Source of the DNA: Parascedosporium putredinis
Lineage: Eukaryota; Ascomycota; Sordariomycetes; Microascales; Microascaceae
Assembly (NCBI GenBank): GCA_949357655.1
Contig: CASHTG010000012.1
Span: 3,782,001 to 3,846,000, forward strand
DNA: 64,000 bases
Direction of reading: 5' to 3'
Positions within the stretch are counted from its first letter, which is position 1. Each line of letters opens with the position of its first letter. This document shows, piece after piece, positions 1-13,000 of the stretch. The notes beneath the pieces were generated by a model. The model saw only the letters and a program-made list of their open reading frames with translations, ran no database searches and was not told the origin of the DNA. The position numbers and the translations under genes are program-made.

Positions 1-3000
1 ACCTGAATGCGCGCACCCACTGCCTACATCCAGCCATTGTACTGATAGATAGACGAAGACAAGAAAACCTCTTGATGATAGCCTGATACATGAATGTAGA
101 GAAACGAGATGATATCAAGATTGAATATGTACACTAGATCTCATCCCCACGCTTTGACTATGGCATTCTTCGTACCGTTCCCATGCACAAGATTATATCG
201 TGGGACGATGATGCCGCTCTTGTTGCTTGCTCCTTCATGTTTTTAATATCCAAGGCTGTGTTGCTCGCTAGCTGGTGTCAATTAGCGGTATGAGCGATAG
301 AAGCTGCAAATAAGAACATGAAGCAGGCCTCCCAATGTTTGAAGGGCACGCGACCTACCGAGGTATACATGTACATGTACGCAGGGAGCACATGTTTGAC
401 TTGGAAGCGATCTTGAAATCCCTCGGTGTCCGGTGTAGGAAAAGAGGTCGGTCGAGGATTGGTTCAGTTCTGCCTGGTTCCGTGCGAACTTCCTAGAGGA
501 TTGACCCGAAAAGATCCAGCGCTCAACAATGATACCTCGCGCGCACAATTCCCTGGTCCTCTTCCCTTTGGCCCCGGCAGCAAGAAACAAGGGACAAGGA
601 GAAACAACTTTCAGCCTAGTGCGTGCGGCTTAAAGTTGGATTGATTCAGTGGCCGCTCCCGAATCTCGGTGAGAGCACGGGTCCCGGAGCGAAAAGCAAG
701 AGAAAAGAACAGGGCGAAACACCTCGAGGAGGGGAGTATATGAATCAGGGACGGACAGTGACGCGAATGAGGGACTTAAAAAAATCGATTGAAATCAAGC
801 TGGTACGCCACGAAAAGAGGGAGAACAAGTATCTTGACTTTATCGCTGGGGGCGGAATACTGGGCTGCCGACTCAGGGCGGTTTCCCGCCAGTGTCTCAT
901 ATTTCGGGTACGTGATGAAAACATCCGCCATCAAATAGCTCCCCGGCTGGTACACCCCCTTGAACATTGGGGCCTTTTTCAAAGGGATTCGGTACACAGC
1001 GGGAATTCCTTTATTTCCTTTATTTTTCTTTCTCTCTTTCCCGTGAGGTGAAAATGTATTGATTGCTTTTATATCGATTCTTCGGTTGGTTTTGCTTTGA
1101 ATCTCTTCCCTTTGCTTAGCCGGATGGGGCCTTGCCCAGCTTGACCTAGCCACCAGTCTCACACATCAGTCCATGGATCCATCCATTGGATCTATTTCCT
1201 TCTGTCCATGTATAGCAACATAATCGCTTTCTCGGTCAGGATTTTGCGCGGCTGGTGGTCCGACTCCGCCAAGGGGCGTTGCCACATTTCAATGTTCCCC
1301 AAGGCAAGGCGCCGCAAAATAGGACACAGAACAAATGGACCTCTTTTTCACCGACGGGGTCTGTGCCCGTAAAGTGGCCAGGCCTAGGCGGCGACTGCTT
1401 CAAGATCCATTGAGTTTGCAAAGGAATCTAGGCCAAAGCCGGCAAGCGCGTCCTGTCAAGGTCCCTTCTTTTCCTTCCTTTTTCCTTTCATATTATCACT
1501 TCATGTTTTTTTCTTTTTCCTTTTCTCGTCACACAATAACTCAGCCCATCCCATCCCATGCGTGGTGGCTTCGGGATGCTCAATATATATACTGGGAGCC
1601 TCCATGCTTGAAGCTCTGTCATGACCACGCACGTACCCCTGATTTGAAAACAAGGTGATTCAGTGGTTCTGTCTCCTGTGCCATCGTGCCATGGCTGGCC
1701 ACACGCACGCAGCAGTGAACCCTTGAATCAGCACCACCTCTTCGAGTCCAGCTCCACTCAACGCTGGGAAATGTAAGGGATAATTACTTTTTCTGATAGG
1801 TCTTACATTGCTTTTCCTTTCGGCGGCGAAACCAAGTGGGAATGGATCGAGACGAAAAGTGCTGGCCCGCGGATCGAAGGATGTGAGAACAAGTTACGCG
1901 CACTCCTCCCCCTATTTCTCGCAAGGAGGTATACTCGGTACGCAAATCAAAGAAAGACAAATCGATCTATGGGCGGATGTTCTATACATGACCACTCACC
2001 ACCATGGAAGATAAAGAAGTAACAAGCGGACGCCTCGCATCATTCTCATTGACGCGACTTTCACTGATTTGCCCGTCCAGTTATTCATGCTTCCGATTCT
2101 TGAGCAGTCTACCTCGGTACACTGGCACACCTCCCGAGTCCGAGTCGGGAATATAAAACAGTTCACGACGCGCTTTTGCATTGCCTTTTGACGTTTCCTT
2201 AGCATGGTATGCGTAACGGGTACGGTACAGTCCCATTGCACAACATCTTCCACAGTAGAAGACAAGGTGACTCCTTGGAGGGATAGTATTATCCGGTTCG
2301 CGGGAAGGCATGCTGCTCCTTTGCTCCTTTGTCCAGCCAGCTGGATGTAGGTACCCGCGCACGGGAGCCGCCCCGCGGGCCACACGACGGGACAGGCCTT
2401 TTGAGTGCTCAGTGCTTCGTCTCTGGCTATTACTTTTGGGGGCGTGGCGTAAATAATCGCGTGTTTGAAACGCGCTTCCAAGAGAGGATACAGGTAGCGA
2501 GGCAAAGATGATGGGGGATACAATCTTGTCAGAGGATATCCAAGAGAATGAAGACAAGGACTCAGAAATAAACTGCGCACCGGTGTGGTGTGTTGCTTTT
2601 CTTCTCCCACCCGTCCCTGTCTCGTCACATCGGCCCTTGTCGGGTCGAAGCTCGGTGGATGAAGGAGAAGGTGGAGGGTGGGGGGGTGTGGTTATCAACA
2701 AAGGCCAGAGGACATACCCAGGATTGATCGTTCAGGGAGACGAAAAGAATACAATAATACAGTAAAAAAAAAACCAAGGCGACACCAACGAGTTGCATCT
2801 CAAACTTTACAAGTACCACTACAATCGATGCAAGGTTGGAAAGAAAGAGAACAAACATCAATGATGCATCCCTCCAAGAATGACGCTGCCAAAAATACGC
2901 TCGACGCGGATGCCGACAAAGTTCACAGTCGAGTCGTGTTCTGGAAACGCGCAGATGATTTTTAGGTTGGAAATCACTCCGGCTGACGAACCATCCACAA

Positions 3001-3532
3001 ATGGTCGGCCGTATCCCGCCCAATCTTGGAAATCGGCAAACAGCCAACCAGTCTGCTTACTCAGATTGAATCAACAACAGTTGGCATACGCCTCTGGTAT
3101 GCCGAGTTCAATCATGGGGCGAGATTGATGTCGTTCGGGAAAGGAGGCCCCGAGAGAGGACGATGGAAAGAGGAAGATGGAAAGACAACCAGGACGAGGA
3201 CGAGGGGAGGTTGGGATAATTCCTATCGCGCCGCGAGCGCACACTGTGATGAGGCGGGTCGGAGCCTTGGGCAGCATTGACATCGCACAACCGATCATCA
3301 AAGCCCATGGGTGGTGACGGGTGTGGGTGGTGTGGAGGTGAGCGCGCAATGGGCGATACTCGGATATGCAGCATGGCCAGGGCTTGGGTGCTGTGCGCAA
3401 GCCACGACATGGCCAGCGCCTGCATGGCCAATCGGCAGACGGGAGTGGACGAGAGGGCTGCCCAGTGTCCGGCGAACGTCGATGGAAGTCCACGCACCTG
3501 GCTGGTGATAATTTGATTCCTCCCACACACTT

Positions 3533-3555
3533 ACACACACACACACACACACACA
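3533..3555. repeat. CA dinucleotide microsatellite
   Basis: An uninterrupted AC/CA run of about 23 bases, preceded by a shorter interrupted CA stretch from about 3523. It lies in non-coding sequence. Confidence 0.9.
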
Positions 3556-3739
3556 AACTGGTTGGAGAAGGGCAGGGCTTACCACGCCTTTCGGATCCAT
3601 TGCAGATAATCTAGTATTGTCAAGCACCGAACAAATCCTCCGCCTTTTCCCCGCATGGCCGAGAAGTTTCCATCGGGAGGCTGTGAGGATGGAGAGAGAG
3701 GGGTATTCTCCCAAGGACGCTGAAAGCCTCCCATCAAGC

Positions 3740-3780
3740 AAAAGAAAAAGAAAAAGAAAAAAAGAGGAAAAAAAGAAAAA
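3740..3780. repeat. A-rich purine tract
   Basis: Imperfect repeat of AAAAAG-type units on the plus strand, in the gene-free leader region. It has no coding role that I can see. Confidence 0.8.
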
Positions 3781-6700
3781 GCAGATGAAGCCAAAACTGA
3801 CGGCCCCTCCCAAAAAGCCGGCAACTGTGGTTTTGGTCTCGTCGCAGCCCTATCCTGCCGTCCGCCCCGTTTGGAAACCTTTTGCCCAAACATTCCACGG
3901 GGAGGATAGATGCCGAGATGTTGAAACAGATCATGATGCAAGGATCGCCCGACCTCGCGGGGTCGACGAATCCGACCACTCTCGTTTTTATTTTTTTCCT
4001 CCAAGACTACCTCTTGAATTTAGTTTTTCTCTTTCTTCCGTTTCGAATTCCTTTCCGATGGTGTGCCCTACCTCTTTCCCCGCCGCACTGCAAAATTCCT
4101 ATGCACAACCTCAAGAGTCTCAGGAGGCTAGGAAACCGTTGCAAGCCGAGCCCGCTCTAGCTTCCTTGCGTGGATGGAACCCCGTTCCCAATCTATCATC
4201 ACACCCACTAGCCGGCCCGTCTCACTGGGCTGGCTATGCATCATGTGGTCCATCTTTGACGTTGCTATCATGAACCCAGCGCTTATCAAGAGCGCGGAAA
4301 GGTGTGACTGGCAATTTATCCCTCCGGTGACACCAAAGTATGGAGGCTTACCAGCCCTGATCTCACTGCCATCGGGGGCCAACTATTCTATTCCTGGCCT
4401 CCATTTCAGTTGTCTTCCGCCTTACTAACGGGGGGCGGGGTGGTTTGTGTGCTCGCACCGCTGTGGGCTGTGACGCGAATGGGGCGCCGTGAGCACAATC
4501 ATAGCCCTGCCATACCAGAGGGCAGAGGGGTTGTACATTACGCTTCCATGCAGTAGAGCACACCTGCGCTTTCTGGACACCCCATGATGGACACTCCCTC
4601 CTGTTTCTTTTTTGTGTTTTCCCGGTACTCACTAGGCTAAATGAGAATCTTAAACGGCGGGCCCCTCGAAACCACCCACCAGAGTCCTTGAGCAGGAAAA
4701 AAAGCATTAGACCAAGGCACTGATCGGCCAAGTTCGGACGAAGACGAGTCTCCCTGTAATCACGGGACGGTGAATAACCTACCAAACACAACGCCCTCCA
4801 TGATCGCCATGTTGAGGGCAGAGCTCTTGACGCCTCGCCGCGCCGTCAATGCCGTTTGGGGAGGAGGAGTGAGCGAGCTTGGCCCGGTCCGCCTTTTTAC
4901 CAGCGTAGATCAAAGGAGGTGGAGAAGATGGGGAAAATGGGGCTAGCCTAGTGATCTCAACCTTGTACATCCATCAAAAGTCACCGTGACTGTCCCGGGT
5001 TTTCTTTCTTTAAACCCGATTATTTCTTGTTTGCTGTTATCAACACCCGCACATACGCCGGCCTATCAAGATTTGTGTCTTTCGGCAGGCAAGCGGGTGG
5101 TGGACTGAACCTTCTCTTCTCAGTCCTGCCCCCTGCCCCGCCCTTTTTTATTTTTCTTTCCAGTTTCATTAGCTCATGCACCTCCTCCCTATCCGACAGT
5201 TTCATTCCGTATGCGCCCGACGCATGGCGTGACACCACGCACCGTACGGATGCCGGTTCGGAACCGCCCCACAGCTCCGGAGACCCACATCTGCCGGTCC
5301 CGCCTGCCGGGAAACAGAAACTGACAAATGAAAGGCCAGGACAGACATCAGTTATACGGCGCGTTTGGCTAGCCCAAAGGATGAATTATGCCCTTTTTCT
5401 TTCTTTCTTTTTCTTTGTATCTTCTCTTCTATATACTCTTTTCTGCTACTGGTAGGGGTTTACGGGTGCGGTGGTTGGTTTTCTCCTCGTTCATGATGGC
5501 TTCGGTTACGCCGTCTTCTTTGGGAAAACAAAGGAAATTCTCCTGATAAGAGACATCATATCGTCTATTTTATCATTCTAGTAAAAGAGAGGTGAAACTA
5601 TTTCGTGGATTTCCCCCTTACCTTGATCAGTACCTGGGAGTCACCGCGGACCCGTAGCAGTGACTTGAGCAACGAAGATCAAAACCTATACTTGGGGATA
5701 TAAAAAGACTGATGCATTGTGACGTGTAGCATAGATATTAGATAGGCGGGTCTTTTTATGGTCTTATCGTGTTGTACGGTTTGATAAGTCAAGCGGTGAC
5801 GAATAGAAGGATTCCAGTGGAATCAATGCCGCACACCGGCCGACAAACTAGGACCTCTAGGTTACTGGGAAATATAATGAATGCAGAGGAGGCATGGGCG
5901 AGGCCAACATAGTACACTATCCGGTGGCCACTCTGCTTGGGTTTGACCTGATGATGAGTGTTTAATGTGGCCGGGCACTCGGTAGGCCGTCGAGTTGTAT
6001 CCTCACTTCCTTGCATGCCGGTCAATATTGGAGAGTGATACGTGGTGGAACGTATTCCCGTGCATGTCCATCTCTTGCTCTTGCTTAATCCGGTTGATGG
6101 TGGCCTGACTTAAAGCTTACACAGCGACCAAGGCGCCCCCGACGAGCTTCTTGCATGCTATGGCCGGCTCGCTGCATTGTGGCTACCTGGGAGTTGATGA
6201 GTACATGCGATGAAACAATCGCCAGGCCAAACCTAAAGGAGGAACGAGATAGGGAAGGAGGGGCTATAGCCGAAGTCGTCTTATCATGTTCGTGCGAGAC
6301 TTGGAGAACGGTGACAACATCGTGCATGGCCCAGTTCCTTCACCGGGGGCCGACGTTCCCGCATTTCTGTTTGGCCTCCTCCAACTTGCTTTTGGGCATT
6401 GGGGAGGGTGTTTTTATTTTTATTTTCATCATTGATGCGCCCCAATCCTTCTCGACTTCGCTTCGGCCGTCGCACAAGTATTCGATTGTCCACGTTGCGG
6501 CCGGACGAGGGCGGGCCAAAATGCTTCGTGGGAGGCCGCGGCAACCGGCTTCATAGGCTCCACACCGGCCGGACTCACGCATGATGCGCCACCGCCATGG
6601 AACTGGGCGAATCCGGATCTCTGCCGGACGCCGGCAAAGCACGCGCACGTATGCCGCAGCTGGCCCACACCTTCGGCTCCGCCTCTGGCTTCGTGCGGGG

Positions 6701-9286
6701 GCAAAGTTTCCGCCTCGACTTGCCTTTGATTCAGTGGGGCTGCGTCGGAGGCTGCATACAGTACGTACAGATGCGCGTGGGCAGGTTGAGAGTTTTTGGG
6801 AATTCGATTACGTACTCGGGGGCGTCGTGCGCAGCCTATCTCTCTTTGACCAAGGGGATCATCTTGGTGATAGATATCTTGACCAAGTTCAGAGAAAGGA
6901 ATGGAGATTTCCTGGATCTTTCTCGATGCTGTACGTCCTGCATGTCGCGCACGAATAGTATGCACACACATTTTCAATATACTCTTTATTGCGTGCAGCT
7001 TGATTTCTTGATTTATGCCACAATGATCCTTGAGGAAGCCTGCCGGAGCTTCGAGTTGTCATGGAGCAAAGATCGGGGTTTGGGGGTGCTGCATCTTGGA
7101 TGGTACAAACTCAGCCCAGCACTCCTGAGCATCGCATCTTGAAAGAGGGGCTCGACGAATAGTAAACTTCTCCGAAAAGTCCGCAACATTATGGCACCGT
7201 TGGTGGTTATGGAAGTCTTCAATGTCTTTTTCCCAGCCTGTACTCTCCTGCAAAGTATTCGAGGCGGTGGGGAAGGGGAAGCTGCCTTGAAGGAGATAAG
7301 ATCAGCCGGAGCGGAAATAAGGCGACCATGTCTTACTCGAGTCAAGGTCCAGCAACGGTAGCTGCTGTTCCTGTTCGTGCGCATTCTCATGGGCCCCCAA
7401 GTTCCTCGAGCACGCGAGATTGGAAGTGGGGCCGTGAGTGGCCCCGGCTGAGAGACCAAAAGGGCGGCCCCAAAAACAAGCCAAAAAAGAGCAACGAAAA
7501 AGAAAAAAGAAAAAAGCATCCCTGTTCCCCACCCCGCTGTGAGTGTTGTGGGGGTGGGTGAGATGCAAGAGAAAATACAAGATCTAGACACGCCCATTAT
7601 CATGATCCTCTCACAGGAGCAGGCCTGATAACGAGCCAAACGGGAGAACCCCCACTCGTGCAAAGACACTTCACCTGCCGCCCGAGTGCCTCGCACGCAT
7701 TGTGGACATCAAGAATGCTGGAGTCGCGCCTCTATTCGGCTTGGAATTTAATGGAAAATTTCATGCATGACTTGGCACGAGTACATGATCCAGTATGGCA
7801 GCTGATGTGCATGGCTGGCTGACGAGCTCGAACGGCTAACTAGATTGAAGGGCCAGGCTGATAAAGGTTCCAGGATACGAGCTGGATATTAGCTGCTGTT
7901 TCGAGGAGACTCTGACAAGAACCAAATCTCGTCCCTCTCTTGTCCCCCGTGTGGCCTTCGTGTGGCCCTCGTGTGGTGAAATCTTGGCGATACCTACCTA
8001 CCTTGGTAGTCGGTAGCGCCTTCAGCATTATTAATGTCCTGCCTGGCCTGTGGGGCTCGCTGCCCCAGGCTTGGGGGCTTGAGCGGTGAAGGCGCCGGGA
8101 TGACGCGCGCGAACAGGGACTTGTTCCAGGATCCACCACTCGGACTCATAATTAGTCAGATCAAAACGAGCTTGCGTACTTTATCCGCGCGGAAGAATAA
8201 TATGAGCAGTTAGCCCGAGTCCTGACAGGGGGTGGAGGAGGCCAGGCAATTTTCTCAAGGAAGACGAGATTGATGATATTCTAAACAATAATATTGCCTG
8301 GCCAGAGTCTTAGAAATCTTGCAGAGTTTTGGCGGTGGACTTTTGTGGAGACCAGATGTTTAGATCGGACCCACCCAACCAAAAGTCTAAGTCGAAGCAG
8401 GATTGGCTTGAATAACGGGTCAACTGAGGGTAAATGAAAAAGAAGAAAAAAGTTGCACCATGGTTGACCTCCCATGTTTTCAACGCCTTTGGACACTCTG
8501 TAAGCGTGGCAGGAATTGATATTAGCAACAGCCTTCTTTATTGGGCGAAAAATTCCATTTTCAAGCGAGAAAATTTCTTCTCTCAACCGCCACGCCTTCC
8601 TGGATGAGCGAGCTCGTCCTTTTGTTTGCCCTTTATTATTTGCTTGGAACGAGAGCTTCCCCCTCTGTCCCGGCCCGATGGTGGGGGATGAGGTTGAGGG
8701 AGAATGGATGTCAGAACGCTGGCGCCGATTGGTCATTCAACCGGAGTGGGGCAGACCCACTTCGCAGGGTTCGCTCCCAGTGGATGGCAGGGAGAGCTTT
8801 CGGAAAAGGGCGCTGGGATCCGCCAAGGGGAGGTCAGTCCCCGCCGGTGCCAGTGGCGGAAGCCCCTTCCCCGGCAGTACGTTAGCGTTGCTCGAGAAAA
8901 AGACGAGCGGAAGGCAGCCCCGTGCCCATTCTTTGACTGAGTCGTGTTGGCTCTTGGTTTCCCTCATTGTTCCATCAGTGGCTCTTGCCACCGTCTCTTG
9001 CCCATCTGCCCCCAAGAAGGAACCATCGAACCGTCCCATTGCCGCTTCCTTCTGCGGCCGAGTGACTCACGGGGAACCCCTGCCTGTCTGTTCGGCCTTT
9101 CGGCTCAAGGCGTCGGAGACCCCTCGAGGAAGGTCTAATCGTCCAATCATGGTTGAGATGCTGCTCGTCGAATTTTCAATGGAGCTTGCGGTCCCCAGCT
9201 CTTTCTTCACTCGACTGCTCCCGCCTTCTCCACGAACCCACCCCCAAGATGGCCGTTCTCAGCAATAGAGAGCACTTGGGAGCCCG

Positions 9287-9332
9287 CTTTTCTTTTTTCT
9301 TTTTCTTTTTCTTTTTCTTTCTTATTCTTCTT
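9287..9332. repeat. T-rich pyrimidine tract (CTTTTT units)
   Basis: Imperfect tandem repeat of CTTTTT units followed by CTT/ATT units, about 730 bases upstream of the ABC transporter start. Pyrimidine tracts like this are common in fungal promoters and leaders. A regulatory role here is only inferred. Confidence 0.75.
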
Positions 9333-10057
9333 ATCCTTTTCCAATGTCTCTTCCGCACAGGATCCACAATCTGCACTGCGCTGAGATCGACAGTAGTTGT
9401 AACTTGATCAATAACAAAAAACCTTCTCTTCCCATTCCCGCCTGGTGAACATATCTCTTTGTCCGGGCTCTCTGTGCTCGTGGGATTCTCGAACCCACTT
9501 CGCTTCCACCTTCCTTGGCTTGGCTAGCCTCCTTCTGTGGTGCTGATAAATGCTCCGGCGCCCAGAACGTCAACCAACCTTTTCCCCTTGATGTATTTCC
9601 GCTTTGGCGTCCGTCCCATCCCTCAAATATTGTTTGGGGTGTTTATTTTCTTCTTTTGTAAACCTCCGTTGCCCCTCCTACTTCTTCTTGGACTGCACTC
9701 GTCTGAGTGAACCTCATTCTTTTTCCCTGGGTCTGTTAGCCTCGCTGTGATTGCTTCCGCGCTGTTTGCTTAAACCTGAATTCGGATTATCTTATTCCCC
9801 TCGCTACTATACCTCCGTCAAAGCCTCCTTTTGAGCTACCTAGTATCTTGGCTTTCTTCAGTGTTTGTGTCGCTCTAGGTGCTGCGCTGGTGACTACCTA
9901 CCACCAGCAATCTTAGCAGTTCCCCTTTTCTTCTGCTGTTACAGCACTTGGTTGCGCCATCGCCATACCCATCAAGTTCGTGATTAGTTCGGCCTATCCT
10001 GTGCGGAGGCGCACGGCGCGTTAGATACGAACCTTGCTGTGGCGCTCGAGACGCACA

Positions 10058-13000
10058 ATGCCCGACTCTACGCCCTCCAAGGGCGTATATGAAAGCCAGG
10101 CGCCTTCGGCGTCTGACTCAACCCTCCCCGAACACCTGCCTTCCGAGACTGAAATTCAACCCGTCGCCGGTGACAATCCTGGTCACCTTCCCGGCGCTAT
10201 CGAAGAGATCCATACAGGCATTTCCGTGAAGAAGGCCGAAGCTGATTTTGCTCAGCTTCAGCGCGAACTTTCGAGGATAAGCCGCGCCGAGAGTACCGCC
10301 GCGAAGCCCAGAACCGCCGATGTCGAGAAAGGAGGTGCTGCCGCCTCGAGCATCACAAATGAAAGCCTAGAGCCCTTCGATCTTGAGGCTACCCTTCGAG
10401 GGGGCCTTGCTGCCGAACAGGAGGCTGGCATCCGCCCTAAGCACATTGGTGTGTACTGGGACGGCTTGACCATCAAGGGCTTCGCGGGTCAGGACAATTA
10501 TGTCGACACCTTTGTCAACGGCTTCCTCAATACGATCAACGTAGTTACACCCCTTGCTAAGCTCCTTGGATTTGCCAAGAAGAGGACCGAGGCCACGCTC
10601 CTAGACAACTTCCGGGGTGTCTGCAAGCCCGGAGAGATGGTGCTTGTGCTGGGGAAGCCCGGTTCCGGCTGCACGACCTTCCTCAAGTCTATCGCCAATC
10701 AGCGTTACGGATACACTGGAGTCGCCGGCGACGTACTCTACGGCCCGTTTACCGCCAAGGAGTTTTTGCAGTATCGTGGAGAAGCCGTCTACAACCAAGA
10801 GGACGATATTCACCACCCCACCCTGACCGTGGAGCAGACTCTTGCTTTCGCTTTGGACATGAAGGTCCCCGGGAAGCGACCTGCTGGCGTATCTAAGGAT
10901 CAGTTCAAGGAGCAGGTTATCACCACGCTGCTCAAGATGTTCAACATCGAGCACACTCGTCGCACGGTCGTTGGCGACCACTTCATCCGTGGTGTCTCGG
11001 GTGGTGAGCGGAAGCGTGTGTCCATCGCTGAGATGATGATCACCAATGCTTGCATCCTGTCCTGGGACAATAGCACTCGCGGCCTCGACTCGAGTACGGC
11101 GTTGGACTTCATCAAGTCCCTGCGAATTCAGACGGACCTCTATCAGACAACCACCTTTGTGTCGCTATACCAGGCCTCGGAGAATATCTACAAGCATTTT
11201 GAAAAGGTTCTCGTCATCGATGGTGGCAAGCAGGTCTACTTTGGCCCTGCCTCCGACGCAAGAAGCTATTTCGAAAGTCTTGGCTTCGCCCCTCGCCCGA
11301 GACAAACCACCCCGGATTACCTTACGGGATGCACTGATGAGTTTGAGAGGGACTATGCCAAGGGATACTCGAAGCACAACGCCCCTCACGATCCTGCAAC
11401 CCTTGCAGCCGCATTCAAGGATTCTGTCTACCAACGGAGGCTGAACGACGAAATGGCCGGGTATAAGGCTGCCTTGGAAGAGGAAACACACAAGCATGAG
11501 GACTTCAGGGTTGCCGTTCACGAGAGCAAGCGATCGTCACCTAAGCGCTCGACCTACGCGACGGGATTCCATATCCAAGTCGCGGCTCTTATGAAGAGGC
11601 AGTTCTATCTCAAACTGCAAGACAAAATGGGTCTTACTCTCTCGTGGCTCCGAAGTATCGTCATCGCTATTGTCCTTGGTTCTCTTTATCTTAAGCTCGG
11701 CGACTCCTCTGCAAGTGCTTTCTCCAAGGGCGGTGTCTTGTTCATCGCCCTTTGTTCAATGCATTCCAAGCCTTCTCGGAACTTGCCAGCACCATGTCCG
11801 GGCGCGCCATTGTCAACAAGCACCGGACCTATGCCTTCCACCGTCCCTCAGCTCTTTGGATTGCGCAGATTCTGGTCGATCAAGCCTTCTCTGCGACTCA
11901 AATCATGGTTTTCTCCATCATCGTATACTTCATGACTGGACTGTACCAAACCGCCGGCGGCTTCTTCACATTTTATCTCATGATCCTCTCGGGAAATATA
12001 GCCATGACCTTGTTCTTCCGAATCGTGGGATGTGCGAGCCCGGATTATGATACGGCGATCCGGTCTACCGTCTTCCTAATTACGTGTTTCGTCATCACTT
12101 CTGGCTATCTGATCCAGTATCAGTCGCAGCACAAGTGGCTGCGATGGATCTTTGGATTAATCCGCTGGGCCTGGCATTCAGCTCCATGATGATGAACGAA
12201 TTCAGGAACGTCGACCTTGTTTGTTCAGCAGAGTCCTTGATCCCTTCTGGTCCCGGCTACGACGACATCTCTCATCAGGTGTGCACTCTTGCAGGCTCCG
12301 TCGGCGGAACCGCGATCGTCAAGGGTGCTTCGTATATTACCCAAGGATTTTCATACGATCCGGCCTACCTCTGGAGGAACTGGGGAATCGTGATGGCCCT
12401 CATCGTCTTCTTCCTCATCATGAACGTTGTTCTCGGCGAATTCATTAGCTATGGTATGGGGGCAACTCGGCCAAGGTTTTTGCCCGACCCGATGCTGAGC
12501 GAACTAAGCTCAACGAGGCCTTGATCAAAAAGCGAGATGAGAAACGCAAAGGAGAGAGTGTGGAGGAATCCTCGGACCTTACCATCAAGTCGGAAAGCAT
12601 TCTTACTTGGGAGGAACTTAATTATGACGTGCCTACTCCGGCCGGCACCAAACGGCTCTTGAACAACATCTACGGCTACGTCCGCCCCGGAGAGCTCACG
12701 GCCCTCATGGGCGCCTCGGGTGCTGGAAAGACGACGCTATTGGATGTCCTTGCAGCACGAAAGAACATTGGCGTCATATCGGGTTCGGTGCTTGTCGATG
12801 GTGTGGCCCCTGGCAAGCAGTTCCAGCGAAGCACGTCGTACGCCGAGCAGCTCGACCTTCACGACCCTACGCAGACGGTTCGAGAGGCCTTCCGGTTCTC
12901 TGCAGATCTTCGCCGACCCGTCGAGACTCCCCAGAGTGATAAATATGCCTACGTAGAGGAAATCATTGCCCTTCTCGAAATGGAGCACATTGCCGACTCC

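Larger units (their letters stand above)
1..10057. other. Long stretch without a recognisable gene
   Basis: No reading frame in these 10 kb shows a domain, signal peptide, membrane pattern or splice-linked set of exons that I can recognise on either strand. The open frames are short, overlap each other on both strands and have low-complexity or promoter-like composition. The stretch holds a CA microsatellite near 3.5 kb, an A-rich purine tract near 3.7 kb and a T-rich pyrimidine tract near 9.3 kb. The last 700 bases are CT-rich, as is common for leaders of fungal genes, and probably carry the promoter and 5-prime leader of the ABC transporter that starts at 10058. Because the window shows many one-base deletions in genes, a weakly conserved gene could be hidden here. 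Confidence 0.5.

Noticed and set aside
8516..9268. 250-residue plus-strand frame
   Set aside because: No domain and low-complexity segments. It overlaps other frames and lies in a promoter-like CT-rich region.
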